The notes: generated by a model from the letters alone, not told the origin. 64,000 bases of DNA from DASWJZ01 sp963761005 (GCA_963761005.1 CAVXFK010000016.1:1-64000); one strand, 5' to 3'; shown: positions 43,704 through 54,450, counted from the first letter of the stretch. Made by a program: numbers and translations.

Positions 43704-45053
43704 GTGGACTCCGATCTTCTCCAGAAATGCGCAGCCTCCGCGCCGCGCTATACGAGCTTCCCCACAGCGCCGAACTTCCATGCGGGAATCGATTCGGCAA
43801 AGTACCGCGCGTGGCTTGGAGAGCTGCCCGCGGGCACAGCGCTCTCGCTCTACGTCCACATCCCCTATTGCGAATCGCTCTGCTGGTTCTGCGGCTGCCA
43901 CACGAAGGCGACGCGCCAGTACGCTCCGGTCGCCGCCTATCTCCGCCGGCTCTTTGAAGAGATCGCGCTTGTCGCCGAGGCGGTGCCGGAAGGCTGCCAA
44001 GTCAAGAGCATCCATTGGGGCGGCGGCACGCCGACGATGCTCACAAGCGAAGACATCTCGGCGCTTGCCATCGCGATCCGCAGAGCCTTCAACGTCGCCA
44101 CCGACGCCGAGTTCGCGACCGAGATCGACGCACGCAGCCTGACGCACGACCGTGTCACAGCACTTGCCGAAGCGGGGCTGACGCGGGCAAGCCTCGGCGT
44201 CCAGGACTTCAATCCAAAGGTCCAGAAGGCGATCAACCGCGAGCAGTCGCTGGCTCTGACCAAGGCGGCGGTCGACGCGCTTCGCAACGCCGGTGTCCCG
44301 GCGATCAACATCGACGTTCTCTACGGCCTGCCGCACCAGTCGACGCGCATCCTGATCGAGACGCTTCTGAAGGTGCTGCAGCTTCAGCCGAATCGCGTCG
44401 CGCTCTTTGGCTATGCGCATGTTCCGTGGCTGAAGCGGCACCAGCGCCTGATCGACGAGGCGGCGCTTCCCGGGGCGGTGGAGCGCTTTCGCGCCTCGAA
44501 TCTCGCGGCCGACCTGATGGTCGCCTGGGGCTATGAGCGGATCGGCATCGACCATTTCGCGCTTCCCGACGACTCGCTTACTGTCGCTGCACGGGCAGGG
44601 CGGCTCCGCCGCAACTTCCAGGGCTACACTGACGACACCTGCGAGGCGTTGATCGGGCTCGGCGCCTCCGCGATCAGCCGGCTGCCGCAAGGCTACGTGC
44701 AGAACGCGGTCCCGGTCGACGAATACGCGCGCCGTGTCCAAGGTGGTGACCTTGCGGCGACCCGCGGCGTTGCGCTCGATCAGGACGACCGCGTCCGTGC
44801 CTATGCGATCGAGCGGCTGATGTGCGACTTCCGCCTGAACCGGGCCGAGATCAAGCACCGCTTCGGCGCCGACGCGGAGGCGTTGCTCGCGGACGCCGAC
44901 CGGCTCGCGGAGTCCGACGAGGACGGCATCCTGTTCAAGGACGACAGCGCAATCCGCGTGACCGAACGCGGCCGCCCCTTCGTGCGCTCCATCTGCGCGG
45001 CGCTCGATCCTTATTTCGCCGCAGGCGGGGCCCGCCACAGCGCCACCGTCTGA
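43704..45053 (+). CDS. hemN: Oxygen-independent coproporphyrinogen III oxidase
   Basis: A radical SAM enzyme that makes protoporphyrinogen IX without oxygen, supplying haem at low oxygen. The 449-residue protein has PRYTSFPTAPNF at the start, the cluster motif in HIPYCESLCWFCGC, the SAM-binding IHWGGGTPTML, and IGIDHFALPDD. Start GTG 43704 sits behind GGGGGCG; TTG 43668 is another in-frame choice. Divergent from ccoN with a shared FNR box. Confidence 0.94.
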   Translation: MDSDLLQKCAASAPRYTSFPTAPNFHAGIDSAKYRAWLGELPAGTALSLYVHIPYCESLCWFCGCHTKATRQYAPVAAYLRRLFEEIALVAEAVPEGCQVKSIHWGGGTPTMLTSEDISALAIAIRRAFNVATDAEFATEIDARSLTHDRVTALAEAGLTRASLGVQDFNPKVQKAINREQSLALTKAAVDALRNAGVPAINIDVLYGLPHQSTRILIETLLKVLQLQPNRVALFGYAHVPWLKRHQRLIDEAALPGAVERFRASNLAADLMVAWGYERIGIDHFALPDDSLTVAARAGRLRRNFQGYTDDTCEALIGLGASAISRLPQGYVQNAVPVDEYARRVQGGDLAATRGVALDQDDRVRAYAIERLMCDFRLNRAEIKHRFGADAEALLADADRLAESDEDGILFKDDSAIRVTERGRPFVRSICAALDPYFAAGGARHSATV

Positions 45054-45113
45054 CGACGCCCCATCCCGCTCGGCTTACGATCGCCTCGTCCGAACGCCTC
45101 GTCGCGGCGGCGC

Positions 45114-48100
45114 TCAGGCCTCCGTTTTCGCCGGCTGCCTGCCGCTGCGGAGCGCGACGTAGATCGCCGGGATGACGAGCACCGTCAGCGCGGTTGAGGA
45201 GGCGAGGCCGAAGAGAAGCGAGATCGCGAGACCCTGGAAGATCGGATCGGCGAGGATGACAGCCGCGCCGATCATCGCGGCGAGCGCGGTCAGGAGGATC
45301 GGCTTGAAGCGGATGGCGCCGGCTTCAAGCAGCACGTCGATGAGCGGCCGGTCGGGCGCGCGCGCATTGCGGATGAAGTCCGCGAGCAGGATGGAATTTC
45401 GCACGATGATGCCGGCAAGCGCGATGAAGCCGATCATCGAGGTTGCCGTGAAAGGCGCGGCGAAGAGCCAGTGCCCGATCATGATGCCGATGAAGGTGAG
45501 CGGGATCGGCGTCAGGATCACGAGCGGCAGCTTGAACGAGCCGAACTGTGCGACGACCAGGATGTAGATGCCGAGGATCGCGATCATGAAGGCGGCACCC
45601 ATGTCGCGGAAGGTGACCCAGGTCACCTCCCATTCGCCGTCCCAAAGAAGCGTCGGATGCGTCTCATCGTCCGGCTGGCCGTGTAGCTTAACCGTCGGCT
45701 TCGGCACATTGCCCCAGTCGATGGCGTTCATCTCGTCGCCGACTGCGATCATGCCGTAGACCGGCGCCTCGATATTCGCCGGCTAGCTCCGCCGTCACCA
45801 TCTCGATGGCACGCCCGTTGTGGCGGAAGATCGGAAAGGACGCCGGCTCGCGCGTCACCGACACCACGTCGCCGAGCTCGACCACCGAACGCTCGCCCGG
45901 AATGACGTTGGCCGGCACGGGGGTCGCGAGCGTCGCTTCGCTGACCGTCATCGCGCCTTTCGGCAAGGCGACGCGGATCGGGATAGGCTGCCGCCCGCCG
46001 CCGCGATGCGAGTAGCCGACGGTCGTTCCCCGGAAGAGCGCGTTGATCGTGTCGTAAACGTCGCTCTGCTCGACCTTGTAGTATTCGAGGTTGTCCTGGT
46101 CGATGCCAAGGCGAACGCGCTCCGCCTGCGTGCCGAAGGAATCGTCGATGTCGACGATGAAGGGGACACGCGCGAAGGCCTCGCGCACTTTCGTCGCGAC
46201 GGCGCGCCGCGTCTCAGGGTCCGGGCCGTAGATCTCGGCGAGTAGGGTCGAGAGAACCGGCGGGCCGGGCGGAGGCTCGACCACCTTGAGCGCGATTCCG
46301 TCCGGGAGCTTCAGGCCGGCGAGTCGCTCGCGCGCCTCAAGCGCGATGGCGTGGCTGGAGCGGCTGCGGGCACTCTTCGGCGTCAGGTTGATCTCAACAT
46401 CGCCGAGCTCGGGGCTCGCGCGCAGGTAATAGTGGCGCACGAGGCCGTTGAAGTTGAACGGCGCCGCCGTCCCCGCGTAGGTCTCGAAGGAGACGATCTC
46501 CGGGATCGGCGCGAGCCGATCGACGATCATCTGCAGCGCGCGGTCGGTATCCTCCACCGACGAGCCTTCCTTGAGATCGGCCACGACCTGCAGCTCCGAC
46601 TTGTTGTCGAAGGGCAGAAGCTTGACGGTGACGCTCTTCGTGTAGAGGAGCGAAAGCGAAGCGAGCGTCGCGATCCCGACCAGCATCAGGAAGGTCCAGG
46701 CGCGCCGCTTCGACATCAGGATCGGGCGGGCAACGGCCATGTAGAAGCGCCCGAGCCAGCCGATCGTATCCTGGTCGTGCGCGACATGCGCCGCTTCGCC
46801 GCGGCTGACGAGGCGCAGCATCAGCCAGGGCGTCAGAATCACCGCGACGAAGAAGGAGAAGAGCATCGCGGCCGACGCGTTGGCCGGAATCGGGCTCATA
46901 TAGGGGCCCATCAACCCCGACACGAAGAGCATGGGGAGCAACGCGGCGACCACCGTCAGCGTCGCGACGATGGTCGGGTTGCCGACCTCCGCGACCGCCT
47001 CGATCGCGGCCTGTCGCCGCGAGCGGCCGTCGCGCATCGCCCAGTGCCTGGCGATGTTCTCGATCACCACGATGGCGTCGTCGACCAGAATGCCGATCGA
47101 GAAGATCAGCGCGAAGAGGCTGACGCGGTTCAGCGTGTATCCCATCAGCCGCGCCGCGAAGAGCGTCAGGAGGATCGTGGTCGGAATGACGACCGCGACG
47201 ACGATCGCCTCGCGCCAGCCGATTGCCACGGCGACGAGGATGACGATCGAGATGGTCGCGAGCCCAAGATGGAAGAGGAGCTCGTTCGCCTTCTCGTTGG
47301 CCGTCTCCCCATAATTCCGCGTGATCGTCATCTCGACGTCGTTCGGGAAGATCTGGCCGCGCACCGCATCGAGCCGCTTCACGATCTCGTCGGCGATGAC
47401 GACGGCGTTGGTGCCGGGACGCTTGGCGATCGCGAGCGACACGGCAGGCGTCCGCTCAAGGCCACTGTCGGTCTTCACGATGGAATCGACACGCGTCTCG
47501 TTCGGATCGGTGGCGAGCACGACGTTGGCAACGTCGCGCACATAGACCGGGCGGCCGTCGCGCGCGGTCAAGAGCAGGTTGCCGATTTCCGTCAGCGTCT
47601 GCAGAGTCTGGCCGCCGACAAGCTCGCGCTGCTCGCGATCCTCGCGCACCATGCCGGCCTGGAAGGAGCGGTTGGCGCCTTCGATCTTGCCGTCAAGCTG
47701 CTGCAACGTGATGCCGTAGAGCGAGAGCTTCTCCGGATCGGGCTCAACCTGGATCTCCTCGGGCTGTTGGCCGACGATGTAGGTAAGCCCGATATTCGGA
47801 AGCTTGGAGATCTCGACTTGCAGCTCGCGGGCAAGCCGCGTCAGCCCGTTCGCCGTCCAGCGCGAGGAAGCTTCCGGCGACGGCTTCAGCGTTACGACGA
47901 CGATCGCGACGTCGTCGATGCCGCGCCCGACGATAAGCGGCTCGGGGATGCCGACGGGGATCCTGTCGAGATTCGCGCGCACCTTTTCGTGCACACGAAG
48001 GATCGCCGTGTCGGCATTGGTGCCGACCACGAAGCGTGCGGTGATGAGCGCGCCGTCGTCCTTGGTTTGCGAGTAGACGTGCTCGACGCCGTCGATGCTC

Positions 48101-48330
48101 TTGACGATGGTCTCGAGCGGCTCGGTGACGAGCTTGACCGCATCCTCCGCCTTAAGGCCGTCGGCGCGGACGTGAATGTCCACCAACGGCACGGAGATCT
48201 GCGGCTCTTCCTCGCGCGGCAGCGTGATCAGCGCGACCACGCCGAAGGCGAAGGCGGCGAGCAGAAAAAGCGGGGTCAGCGGCGAGCGTATGAAGCTCCG
48301 CGTCAGACCGCCTGCAATTCCAAGCTTCAT
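45114..48330 (-). CDS. RND efflux transporter permease (one frameshift)
   Basis: An inner-membrane resistance-nodulation-division pump of about 1071 residues. It starts MKLGIAGGLTRSFIRSPLTP with TM1 and PREEEPQISVP, then the pore and docking domains, TM4 with GILVDDAIVVIENIARH, and TM10-12 in the C-terminal part (FIALAGIIVRNSILLADFIR, AAMIGAAVILADPIFQG). An extra base near 45783, between VTAELA and IEAPVYGMIAVGDEM, splits the gene. The downstream MFP gene is 10 bases upstream in transcription order, so MFP-RND form one unit with sqr and DUF2892. Substrate unknown. Confidence 0.9.
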
Positions 48331-48340
48331 TGGCGCGGCT

Positions 48341-49351
48341 TCACGGCACGATGACCCGGTCGCCTTCGCGAATTCCGGTCAGAATCTCCACGCGATCCCC
48401 GCCGTCGTTGGTATGGGTCTCGCCAAGGATGACGGCAACGTCGACCTCGCCGGCGTCGGTCATGACACGCACGGTATCGACGCCGTGGCGTGTGGTCACG
48501 GCGCCCACGGGGAGCATGATCGCGGAGCGCTTGCCGACCGGAATCCAGACCAGCGTCCGCTCGCCGACGAAATAGGTCTCAAGCCCTTCCACCTCGACGT
48601 CCGCCTGGACCCGTCCGCCGACGATCTCTGGGTAGACCTTTGCGAGCTTTCCCACACGCGTTGCGACGGGGCCCCCGTTCGCGCCCTGCGAGATCACCCG
48701 CTCACCGACCGTCACGGTGTTGCCCGCGACGATCTCGGCGGCGTGTCGCTCCGGCAGCGACAGCCTGAGGAACGTGCCGCCGCCCGCGACCCGGGCGATC
48801 GTGTCGCCCGCGAGAACGACGGAGCCCGGCGTCACGGGGACGCTCAGCACGCGGCCGGAAGCCGGCGCGAGCACCTCGCCCTCACGTGACTGCTGCTCGA
48901 TCACGGCACGATTGGACTCCGCCGCGGCGAGCTGATTGGTGAGAACCTCGACCTGCGTGCGCGCAGTGTCGACGCGGCTTTGCGGCCCGACCCCGCGCGA
49001 CAGGAGCTGCTGCGCGCGGTCGAGTTCGGTCGTGGCGTTGTCGAGCTGCGAGCGGAGCGCCATGACCTGGGACTCTGCCGCGTCGCGCTGGATCGCGAGC
49101 TTCTCGTCGACCACGACGGCGAGCACCTGACCTTCCTTGACCTCGCTTCCCTCGGTGACGGAGATCGATTGGATCGTGCCGCCGATACGGGCGCGCGCCG
49201 CTACCACGTTGCGGCTCTCGACCTGACCGAACACGGCCTTGGTATCCACGACCGTCTCGGCGTGCGCAACGATCTCGGCAGCGTATGCCGCGGGGGCAAC
49301 ACCGATCAGCAGGGCGAGGGCGACGCCACGCCACGCGGTTCTCGTCATCAT
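48341..49351 (-). CDS. RND efflux periplasmic adaptor (membrane fusion protein)
   Basis: A 336-residue HlyD/AcrA-like adaptor. The signal peptide MMTRTAWRGVALALLIGVAP ends at AYA-AE. The lipoyl half-motifs are ARIGGTIQSISVTEGSEVKE and GEVLAPASGRVLSVPVTPGS, flanking a helical hairpin. The C-terminal beta-barrel includes RTLVWIPVGKRSAIMLPVGAV. It links the RND pump to an outer-membrane channel not encoded here. Confidence 0.9.
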   Translation of the reverse strand: MMTRTAWRGVALALLIGVAPAAYAAEIVAHAETVVDTKAVFGQVESRNVVAARARIGGTIQSISVTEGSEVKEGQVLAVVVDEKLAIQRDAAESQVMALRSQLDNATTELDRAQQLLSRGVGPQSRVDTARTQVEVLTNQLAAAESNRAVIEQQSREGEVLAPASGRVLSVPVTPGSVVLAGDTIARVAGGGTFLRLSLPERHAAEIVAGNTVTVGERVISQGANGGPVATRVGKLAKVYPEIVGGRVQADVEVEGLETYFVGERTLVWIPVGKRSAIMLPVGAVTTRHGVDTVRVMTDAGEVDVAVILGETHTNDGGDRVEILTGIREGDRVIVP

Positions 49352-49399
49352 GGTGGTACTCTTGTGAGGCCGCTCGCCCCAGCGCCGCGGGTCGCGCCG

Positions 49400-49603
49400 C
49401 TACTGGAAGGCAAGGCCCGGCTTGACGCCGAGCTTCTTAAAGAAGATCGCGGCGGGGCAGAAGCCGGTGAAGGACGACTGCAGCAGGTTCGCGCCGACGA
49501 AGACCGTCAGCCAGTACCAATAAGGCGACACGAAATACCCAAGTGCCACGGACAAGAGCACCATAAAGCCCGCGAATGCGGTGACGGCGCGGTCGACTGT
49601 CAT
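49400..49603 (-). CDS. DUF2892 (YgaP-like transmembrane) protein
   Basis: A 67-residue protein with two membrane helices (AVTAFAGFMVLLSVALGYFV, WYWLTVFVGANLLQSSFTGF) and the family ending GFCPAAIFFKKLGVK. DUF2892 domains occur with rhodanese and sulfide genes; here it follows sqr by 20 bases. The Cys in GFCPA is conserved in the family; its role is unknown. Confidence 0.9.
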   Translation of the reverse strand: MTVDRAVTAFAGFMVLLSVALGYFVSPYWYWLTVFVGANLLQSSFTGFCPAAIFFKKLGVKPGLAFQ

Positions 49604-49623
49604 TGTCTTCTCCTTGCTCGCCG

Positions 49624-50917
49624 CTATTCGGCGGCCTCCAGGTGGATTTCCTTAAGTTTCTTGATCCCGAGCATATCCAGCACGAGGTTCTCATAGAACG
49701 TGTCGCTCTGGCCGTTGCGGATCTTGCGCAGGAAATATTTCTCGAACCCGATCTTCGCGAGGTGAACCCATTTGCCCTGGGCGGACCAGTTCACGTTGCG
49801 CGGCGGAATTTGCGGTTGCGCCACGAAAGCGATGCCCTCGTCGCCGAAATCGGCGAGGCAGACCGCGTTCCAGCTGGCGACGGCTTTCGGCTCCGCGCCC
49901 TGCAGAAGCGCTCGGATATTTTCTGCCGTCGCGGTCACCATCGAACTCGATCATGAAACCGGTCTTCGGCACGCCAACGGGAAGCGGCGTCTTGCCGACC
50001 GGTGGAATGGCGACGCAGACGCCGATCCCGAAGACATTGGGGTAGGCCGGATTGCGCTGATATTTGTCGATCGTGATGAAGCCGCGTGGGTTGGTCAGCC
50101 CCTCGACCCCGAGGACCGCGGGCACGCCCTTGAACGCGGGCAGCATCATCGAGAACGCGAACGGCAATTCGTGGCTTTGCTTGACCGAGCCGTCCTCGTT
50201 CACCTCCTCGACGAACATCTTGCCCGCCTCGACCTTGGTCACCTTGGCGTTGGTGATCCACTTGATGTGGCGGTCGCGCATGGCGCTTTCGAGCAAGCCC
50301 TTGGTGTCGCCGACGCCGTCGAGGCCGAGATGGCCGATATAGGGCTCCGCCGTGACGAAGGTCATCGGCACCTGGTCGCGCTTCTTCTTCTGCCTGAGCG
50401 CGGTGTCGACGATGAAGGCGAACTCGTAGGCCGGGCCGTAGCAGGAGGCACCCTGCACGGCGCCGATCACGACCGGGCCGGGCTTCTTCACGAGCGCCTC
50501 GAAACCGATTTGTGCCTGCACGGCGTGGTCGATCTGGCAGATCGACTGCGTGTTCGCGGTCGGACCCAGCCCTGGAATCTCATCGAAGGCGAGGTCCGGC
50601 CCGGTGGCGATGATCAGATAGTCGTATTCGAGGTCGGAGCCATCATTGAGCATGATGCGGTTCTGCTCCGGATGCACGCGCTTCGCGCCCTGCGGCTTGA
50701 GGCCGATCCCCATCTTCGAGAGCACCGGCTGAAGCTCGACGGAGATATCTTTTGGCGCGCGCCAGCCGACCGCCACCCACGGATTGGACGGGACGAAGGA
50801 ATAAGTGCCGCCTAGATTAACCACGGTCAACGTGTCGGAGGCGCGCATCTTCGCCTTCATTTCGTAGGCCATTATGATGCCGCCGAGGCCTGCGCCGAGG
50901 ACGACGATATGTGCCAC
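49624..50917 (-). CDS. sqr: Sulfide:quinone oxidoreductase-like flavoprotein (one frameshift)
   Basis: Membrane-associated FAD enzyme that oxidises sulfide to sulfane sulfur and reduces quinone. The FAD site is AHIVVLGAGLGGIIMAYEMK; redox Cys residues are in GAVQGASCYGPAYEF and GIGVCVAIPPVGKTPLPVGV; PKTGFMIE follows. A one-base shift near 49945 (after MIEFD/MVTATAENI) leads to the C-terminal part with HLAKIGFEKYFLRKIRNG, a membrane-contact region. GTG 50917 follows GGAGGG. It leads the sqr-DUF2892-MFP-RND operon. Corrected length is about 431 residues. Confidence 0.88.
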
Positions 50918-50985
50918 GCTACCCTCCCATGACGATCCGAACATATTCGATTTGGTGAATATGATCGACGAAACTTAGGAAGGCT

Positions 50986-50999
50986 TTGACCTACGTCAA
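50986..50999. promoter_or_regulatory. FNR/FixK box between sqr and ppsA
   Basis: TTGACCTACGTCAA is a perfect palindromic variant (TTGAC-N4-GTCAA) of the FNR/FixK site. It is 75 bases before sqr and about 150 before ppsA, so sqr is the better placed target; ppsA may share it. Confidence 0.7.
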
Positions 51000-51149
51000 G
51001 CGACTTTCGGCGCATGCGTGCACACTGTCTCTCGATCACGTTCGCACGCGAACTGCGAAGCGCGTCGACGGTGGAGCCGCTCAATCCGATTTGCATCGCC
51101 TGACGAAGGCGCGGATTGTTGCGAGGGCAACGAGCTTTCGGAGGACAGG

Positions 51150-53561
51150 ATGGACGTACGTCAATCGCCGCAGGTGCTTTGGTTCGAGACTCTCAGCCGC
51201 ACCGATGTGGCCAGCGTCGGCGGCAAGAACTCGTCGCTCGGCGAGATGGTACGGACGCTCGGCAAGAAGGGCGTGAAGGTCCCGGCGGGCTTCGCCACGA
51301 CGTCCGGGGCCTACTGGCGTTTTCTCGAGGCCAACGGGTTTGAAGAGACGATGACGGCGCGGCTTGCGGAGCTTACCTCCGGCAAGGCGACGCTGGCAGA
51401 GACCGGCGCGGCAATCCGGAAGACGATCCTCACCGGCGATTGGCCGAGAGAGACGGAAGAGGCGATCCGCTCTTCCTATCGCGAGCTTTGCCGCCGCTCC
51501 GGCAAGAAGGAGCTCGACGTTGCGGTGCGCTCCAGCGCCACCGCCGAGGATCTGCCCGACGCGAGCTTCGCCGGACAGCAGGAGACCTTCTTAAACATCC
51601 GCGGCGAGGCGGCGCTGCTCGACGCCTGCCGCCGCTGCTATGCGTCGCTCTTCACCGACCGCGCCATTAGCTATCGCACGACCAAGGGCTTCGACCACAT
51701 GAAGGTGGCGCTCTCGATCGGCGTGCAGCGCATGGTGCGCTCCGACGTCGGCGGGTCCGGCGTCATGTTCTCCATCGACACGGAGACCGGCTTCGACAAG
51801 GTCGTGCTGATCAACGCCGCCTGGGGACTCGGCGAGAACGTCGTCCAGGGCGCCGTCGATCCCGATGAATACCAGGTCTACAAGCCGCTCCTTGCCAACA
51901 AGAAGCTTTCCCCGATCATCGAGAAGAAGCGCGGCGAGAAGGCGATCAAGATGATCTATTCGAGCGGCGACAAGCCGACGCGCAATGTGCCGACGTCGAA
52001 GGCCGAGCGCGGGGCATTCGTGCTTTCCGACGCGGAGATTTTGGAGCTGGCGCGTTGGGCCGCGACAATCGAGAAGCACTACGGCTGCCCGATGGACATG
52101 GAATGGGCCAAGGACGGCGAGACCGGCGAAAACTTCATCGTCCAGGCGCGGCCGGAGACGGTTCAGTCGCAGCGCAGTAGCGAGGCCTTCCGCCGCTATC
52201 GGCTTGGCAGTCATGGCAAGAAACTGGTCACCGGTCTGAGCGTCGGCGACGCCATCGCCACGGGCCGGGTCTGCCTGATCGAGGACGTGAGCGAGATCGC
52301 CCGCTTCGTCGACGGCTCGGTCCTCGTCACCAAGATCACCGACCCGGACTGGGTGCCGATCATGAAGCGAGCCTCCGCGATCATCACCGATCACGGCGGG
52401 CGCACCTCGCACGCGGCGATCGTCAGCCGCGAACTCGGGCTTCCGGCGGTCGTCGGCACCGGCGACGGCACGCACCTGCTGCACGACGATCAGGAGGTCA
52501 CCGTCTCCTGCGCCGAGGGCGATGAAGGCTTCATCTACGAGGGCATCGCCAAGTTCGACGTCGAGACAATCGACGTGAGCCACATCCCCGAGACCAAGAC
52601 CAAGGTCATGCTCAACCTCGGCAACCCGGGCGCGGCCTTCCGCTGGTGGCGGATTCCGGCCGACGGCGTCGGTTTGGCGCGCATGGAGTTCGTGGTGTCC
52701 AACCACATCCGCGTGCATCCGATGGCGCTGGTCAAATATGATACGTTGAAGGACGAGGTGGCGAAGGCGGAGATTGCGAAGATCACTTCCGGCTACGCGG
52801 ATAAGACGGAGTATTTCGTCGAGCATCTGGCGCGCGGGCTCGCGCGCATCGCAGCAACGCTCTATCCGAAGCCGGTGATCGTGCGCATGAGCGACTTCAA
52901 GACCAACGAATATGCCGGTCTTGTCGGCGGCGCGGAGTTCGAGCCGAAGGAAGAGAACCCGATGATCGGCTTCCGCGGTGCGTCGCGCTACTACTCGCCG
53001 CGCTATCGCGAGGGTTTCGCGCTTGAATGCAAGGCCATCAAACGGCTGCGCGAGGAGATGGGATTCGACAACGTCATCGTGATGATCCCGTTCTGCCGCT
53101 CCACGAAAGAGGCCGACCGCGTGCTCGGCGTCATGGCCGAGAATGGCCTGAAGCGCGGCGTCAAGGGCCTGCAAGTCTACGTGATGTGCGAGATTCCCTC
53201 CAACGTCATCCTGGCCAATGAGTTTGCCGAACGCTTCGACGGCTTCTCCATCGGCTCCAACGACCTGACCCAGCTCACGCTCGGCGTCGATCGCGATTCC
53301 GGCGAGCTTGCCGGCTTGTTCGACGAGCAGGACGAGGCGGTCGAATGGATGATCGGCAGCGTCATCCAGGCGGCGCACAAGGCCGGGGCCAAGGTCGGCT
53401 TGTGCGGCCAGGCGCCGAGTGACCATCCGGAGTTCGCCGAGTTCCTGGTCGGTTGCGGAATCGACTCGATCTCCGTCAGTCCCGACAGTTTCCCCGCCGT
53501 GAAGGCGATCGTGGCGAAGAGCGAGAAGGCGGGGGTCAAGGCCAAGAAGCGCGCCGGCTGA
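51150..53561 (+). CDS. ppsA: Phosphoenolpyruvate synthase
   Basis: Converts pyruvate and ATP to PEP, AMP and phosphate for gluconeogenesis. The 803-residue protein has the ATP-grasp start VASVGGKNSSLGEMVRTL, VRSSATAEDLPDASFAGQQE, the phospho-His in ITDHGGRTSHAAIVSREL, and the PEP-binding C-terminal barrel with GLARMEFVVSNHI, IGSNDLTQLTLGVDRDS and VGLCGQAPSDHPEFAEFL. ATG 51150 follows GGAGGACAGG. It is first of a rightward set of low-oxygen/stress-type genes. Confidence 0.95.
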   Translation: MDVRQSPQVLWFETLSRTDVASVGGKNSSLGEMVRTLGKKGVKVPAGFATTSGAYWRFLEANGFEETMTARLAELTSGKATLAETGAAIRKTILTGDWPRETEEAIRSSYRELCRRSGKKELDVAVRSSATAEDLPDASFAGQQETFLNIRGEAALLDACRRCYASLFTDRAISYRTTKGFDHMKVALSIGVQRMVRSDVGGSGVMFSIDTETGFDKVVLINAAWGLGENVVQGAVDPDEYQVYKPLLANKKLSPIIEKKRGEKAIKMIYSSGDKPTRNVPTSKAERGAFVLSDAEILELARWAATIEKHYGCPMDMEWAKDGETGENFIVQARPETVQSQRSSEAFRRYRLGSHGKKLVTGLSVGDAIATGRVCLIEDVSEIARFVDGSVLVTKITDPDWVPIMKRASAIITDHGGRTSHAAIVSRELGLPAVVGTGDGTHLLHDDQEVTVSCAEGDEGFIYEGIAKFDVETIDVSHIPETKTKVMLNLGNPGAAFRWWRIPADGVGLARMEFVVSNHIRVHPMALVKYDTLKDEVAKAEIAKITSGYADKTEYFVEHLARGLARIAATLYPKPVIVRMSDFKTNEYAGLVGGAEFEPKEENPMIGFRGASRYYSPRYREGFALECKAIKRLREEMGFDNVIVMIPFCRSTKEADRVLGVMAENGLKRGVKGLQVYVMCEIPSNVILANEFAERFDGFSIGSNDLTQLTLGVDRDSGELAGLFDEQDEAVEWMIGSVIQAAHKAGAKVGLCGQAPSDHPEFAEFLVGCGIDSISVSPDSFPAVKAIVAKSEKAGVKAKKRAG

Positions 53562-53600
53562 CACGCGCCGACGTGTGCTTGAATCGTTGAGGAGCAGCCG

Positions 53601-53972
53601 ATGATCGAGAAGATTGAAGGGTTCCCCGGCGATGTCCTCGGCTTCTTGTGCAAGGGCTTTGTGACGCGCCGCGACTACGAAGATGTCCTCATGCCTGCGG
53701 TCGAAGCCGCGCTCAAGACGCACGACAAGCTCCGGCTTTATTACGAGATCAGTCCGGAGTTCACCGGCATCGAGCCCGGCGCGATGTGGGACGACTTCAA
53801 GGTCGGGATGGAGCATTTCCTCCGATGGGAGCGTATTGCCGTCGTCACGGACATCGACTGGATCGGGCACACCATCCGCGCCTTCGGCTTCATGATGCCG
53901 GCCGCGGTCAAGGTGTTCCCGCTTACGCAGGCGGCCGAAGCGCGCACGTGGCTCGTTTCCGGGGCTGATTAG
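53601..53972 (+). CDS. SpoIIAA-like STAS/ATPase family small protein
   Basis: A 123-residue protein of the SpoIIAA-like family (formerly DUF3478). It starts MIEKIEGFPGDVLGFLCKGF and shows MEHFLRWERIAVVTDIDWIG and AEARTWL near the end, all family landmarks. GAGGAG is 9 bases upstream. The function of the family is not established; it is soluble and often found near energy-metabolism genes. Confidence 0.85.
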   Translation: MIEKIEGFPGDVLGFLCKGFVTRRDYEDVLMPAVEAALKTHDKLRLYYEISPEFTGIEPGAMWDDFKVGMEHFLRWERIAVVTDIDWIGHTIRAFGFMMPAAVKVFPLTQAAEARTWLVSGAD

Positions 53973-54066
53973 GAGTCCGGCGACTGCCCTTCGAATCGAA
54001 GGCATTCGGTGCGCCTGCGCCGCATCTGGTGAGGCGCCGGCCGCTCCAATACCTGAGGAGACACTT

Positions 54067-54450
54067 ATGTACACGTTTGACAGAAAACTCCCGGATACCG
54101 GGATCGGCGAGGCGATCGAGCGCACGAAGAAGGCGCTCTCCGATCAGGGTTTTGGCGTGCTGACGGAGATCGACGTCAAGAAGACCATGAAGGCGAAGAT
54201 CGGCGCCGACGTCGACGATTACGTGATCCTCGGCGCCTGCAACCCGAAGATGGCGCACGAGGCCATGAAGCTTGAGCCGCGGATCGGCGCCATGCTCCCC
54301 TGCAACGTCATCGTGCGGGCCGCGGACGGGGGGGTCGAGGTCTCCGCGATCGATCCCGTCGCCTCGATGGCCGCGGTCGACAATCCGAAGCTCAAGGAGG
54401 TTGCGGAGACCGTGCGAAAGATGTTGCAGACTATGGTCGCCCGTATTTGA
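54067..54450 (+). CDS. DUF302 domain protein
   Basis: A 127-residue DUF302 protein: MYTFDRKLPDTGIGEAIERT, FGVLTEIDVKKTMKAKIG, DDYVILGACNPKMAHEAM and GAMLPCNVIVRA. The conserved Cys in LGACNP and LPCNV can be seen. The function is unknown; the fold is a small alpha-beta domain often near sulfur and redox genes. A ribosome site GAGGAG precedes the ATG. Confidence 0.88.
   Translation: MYTFDRKLPDTGIGEAIERTKKALSDQGFGVLTEIDVKKTMKAKIGADVDDYVILGACNPKMAHEAMKLEPRIGAMLPCNVIVRAADGGVEVSAIDPVASMAAVDNPKLKEVAETVRKMLQTMVARI

Noticed and set aside
46351..48354. Plus-strand frame of 667 codons over the RND pump
   Set aside because: Antisense shadow of a clear RND permease; Arg/Asp-rich and without domains.
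51591..54125. Minus-strand frame of 844 codons over ppsA
   Set aside because: Shadow of PEP synthase; length comes from high GC and codon bias.
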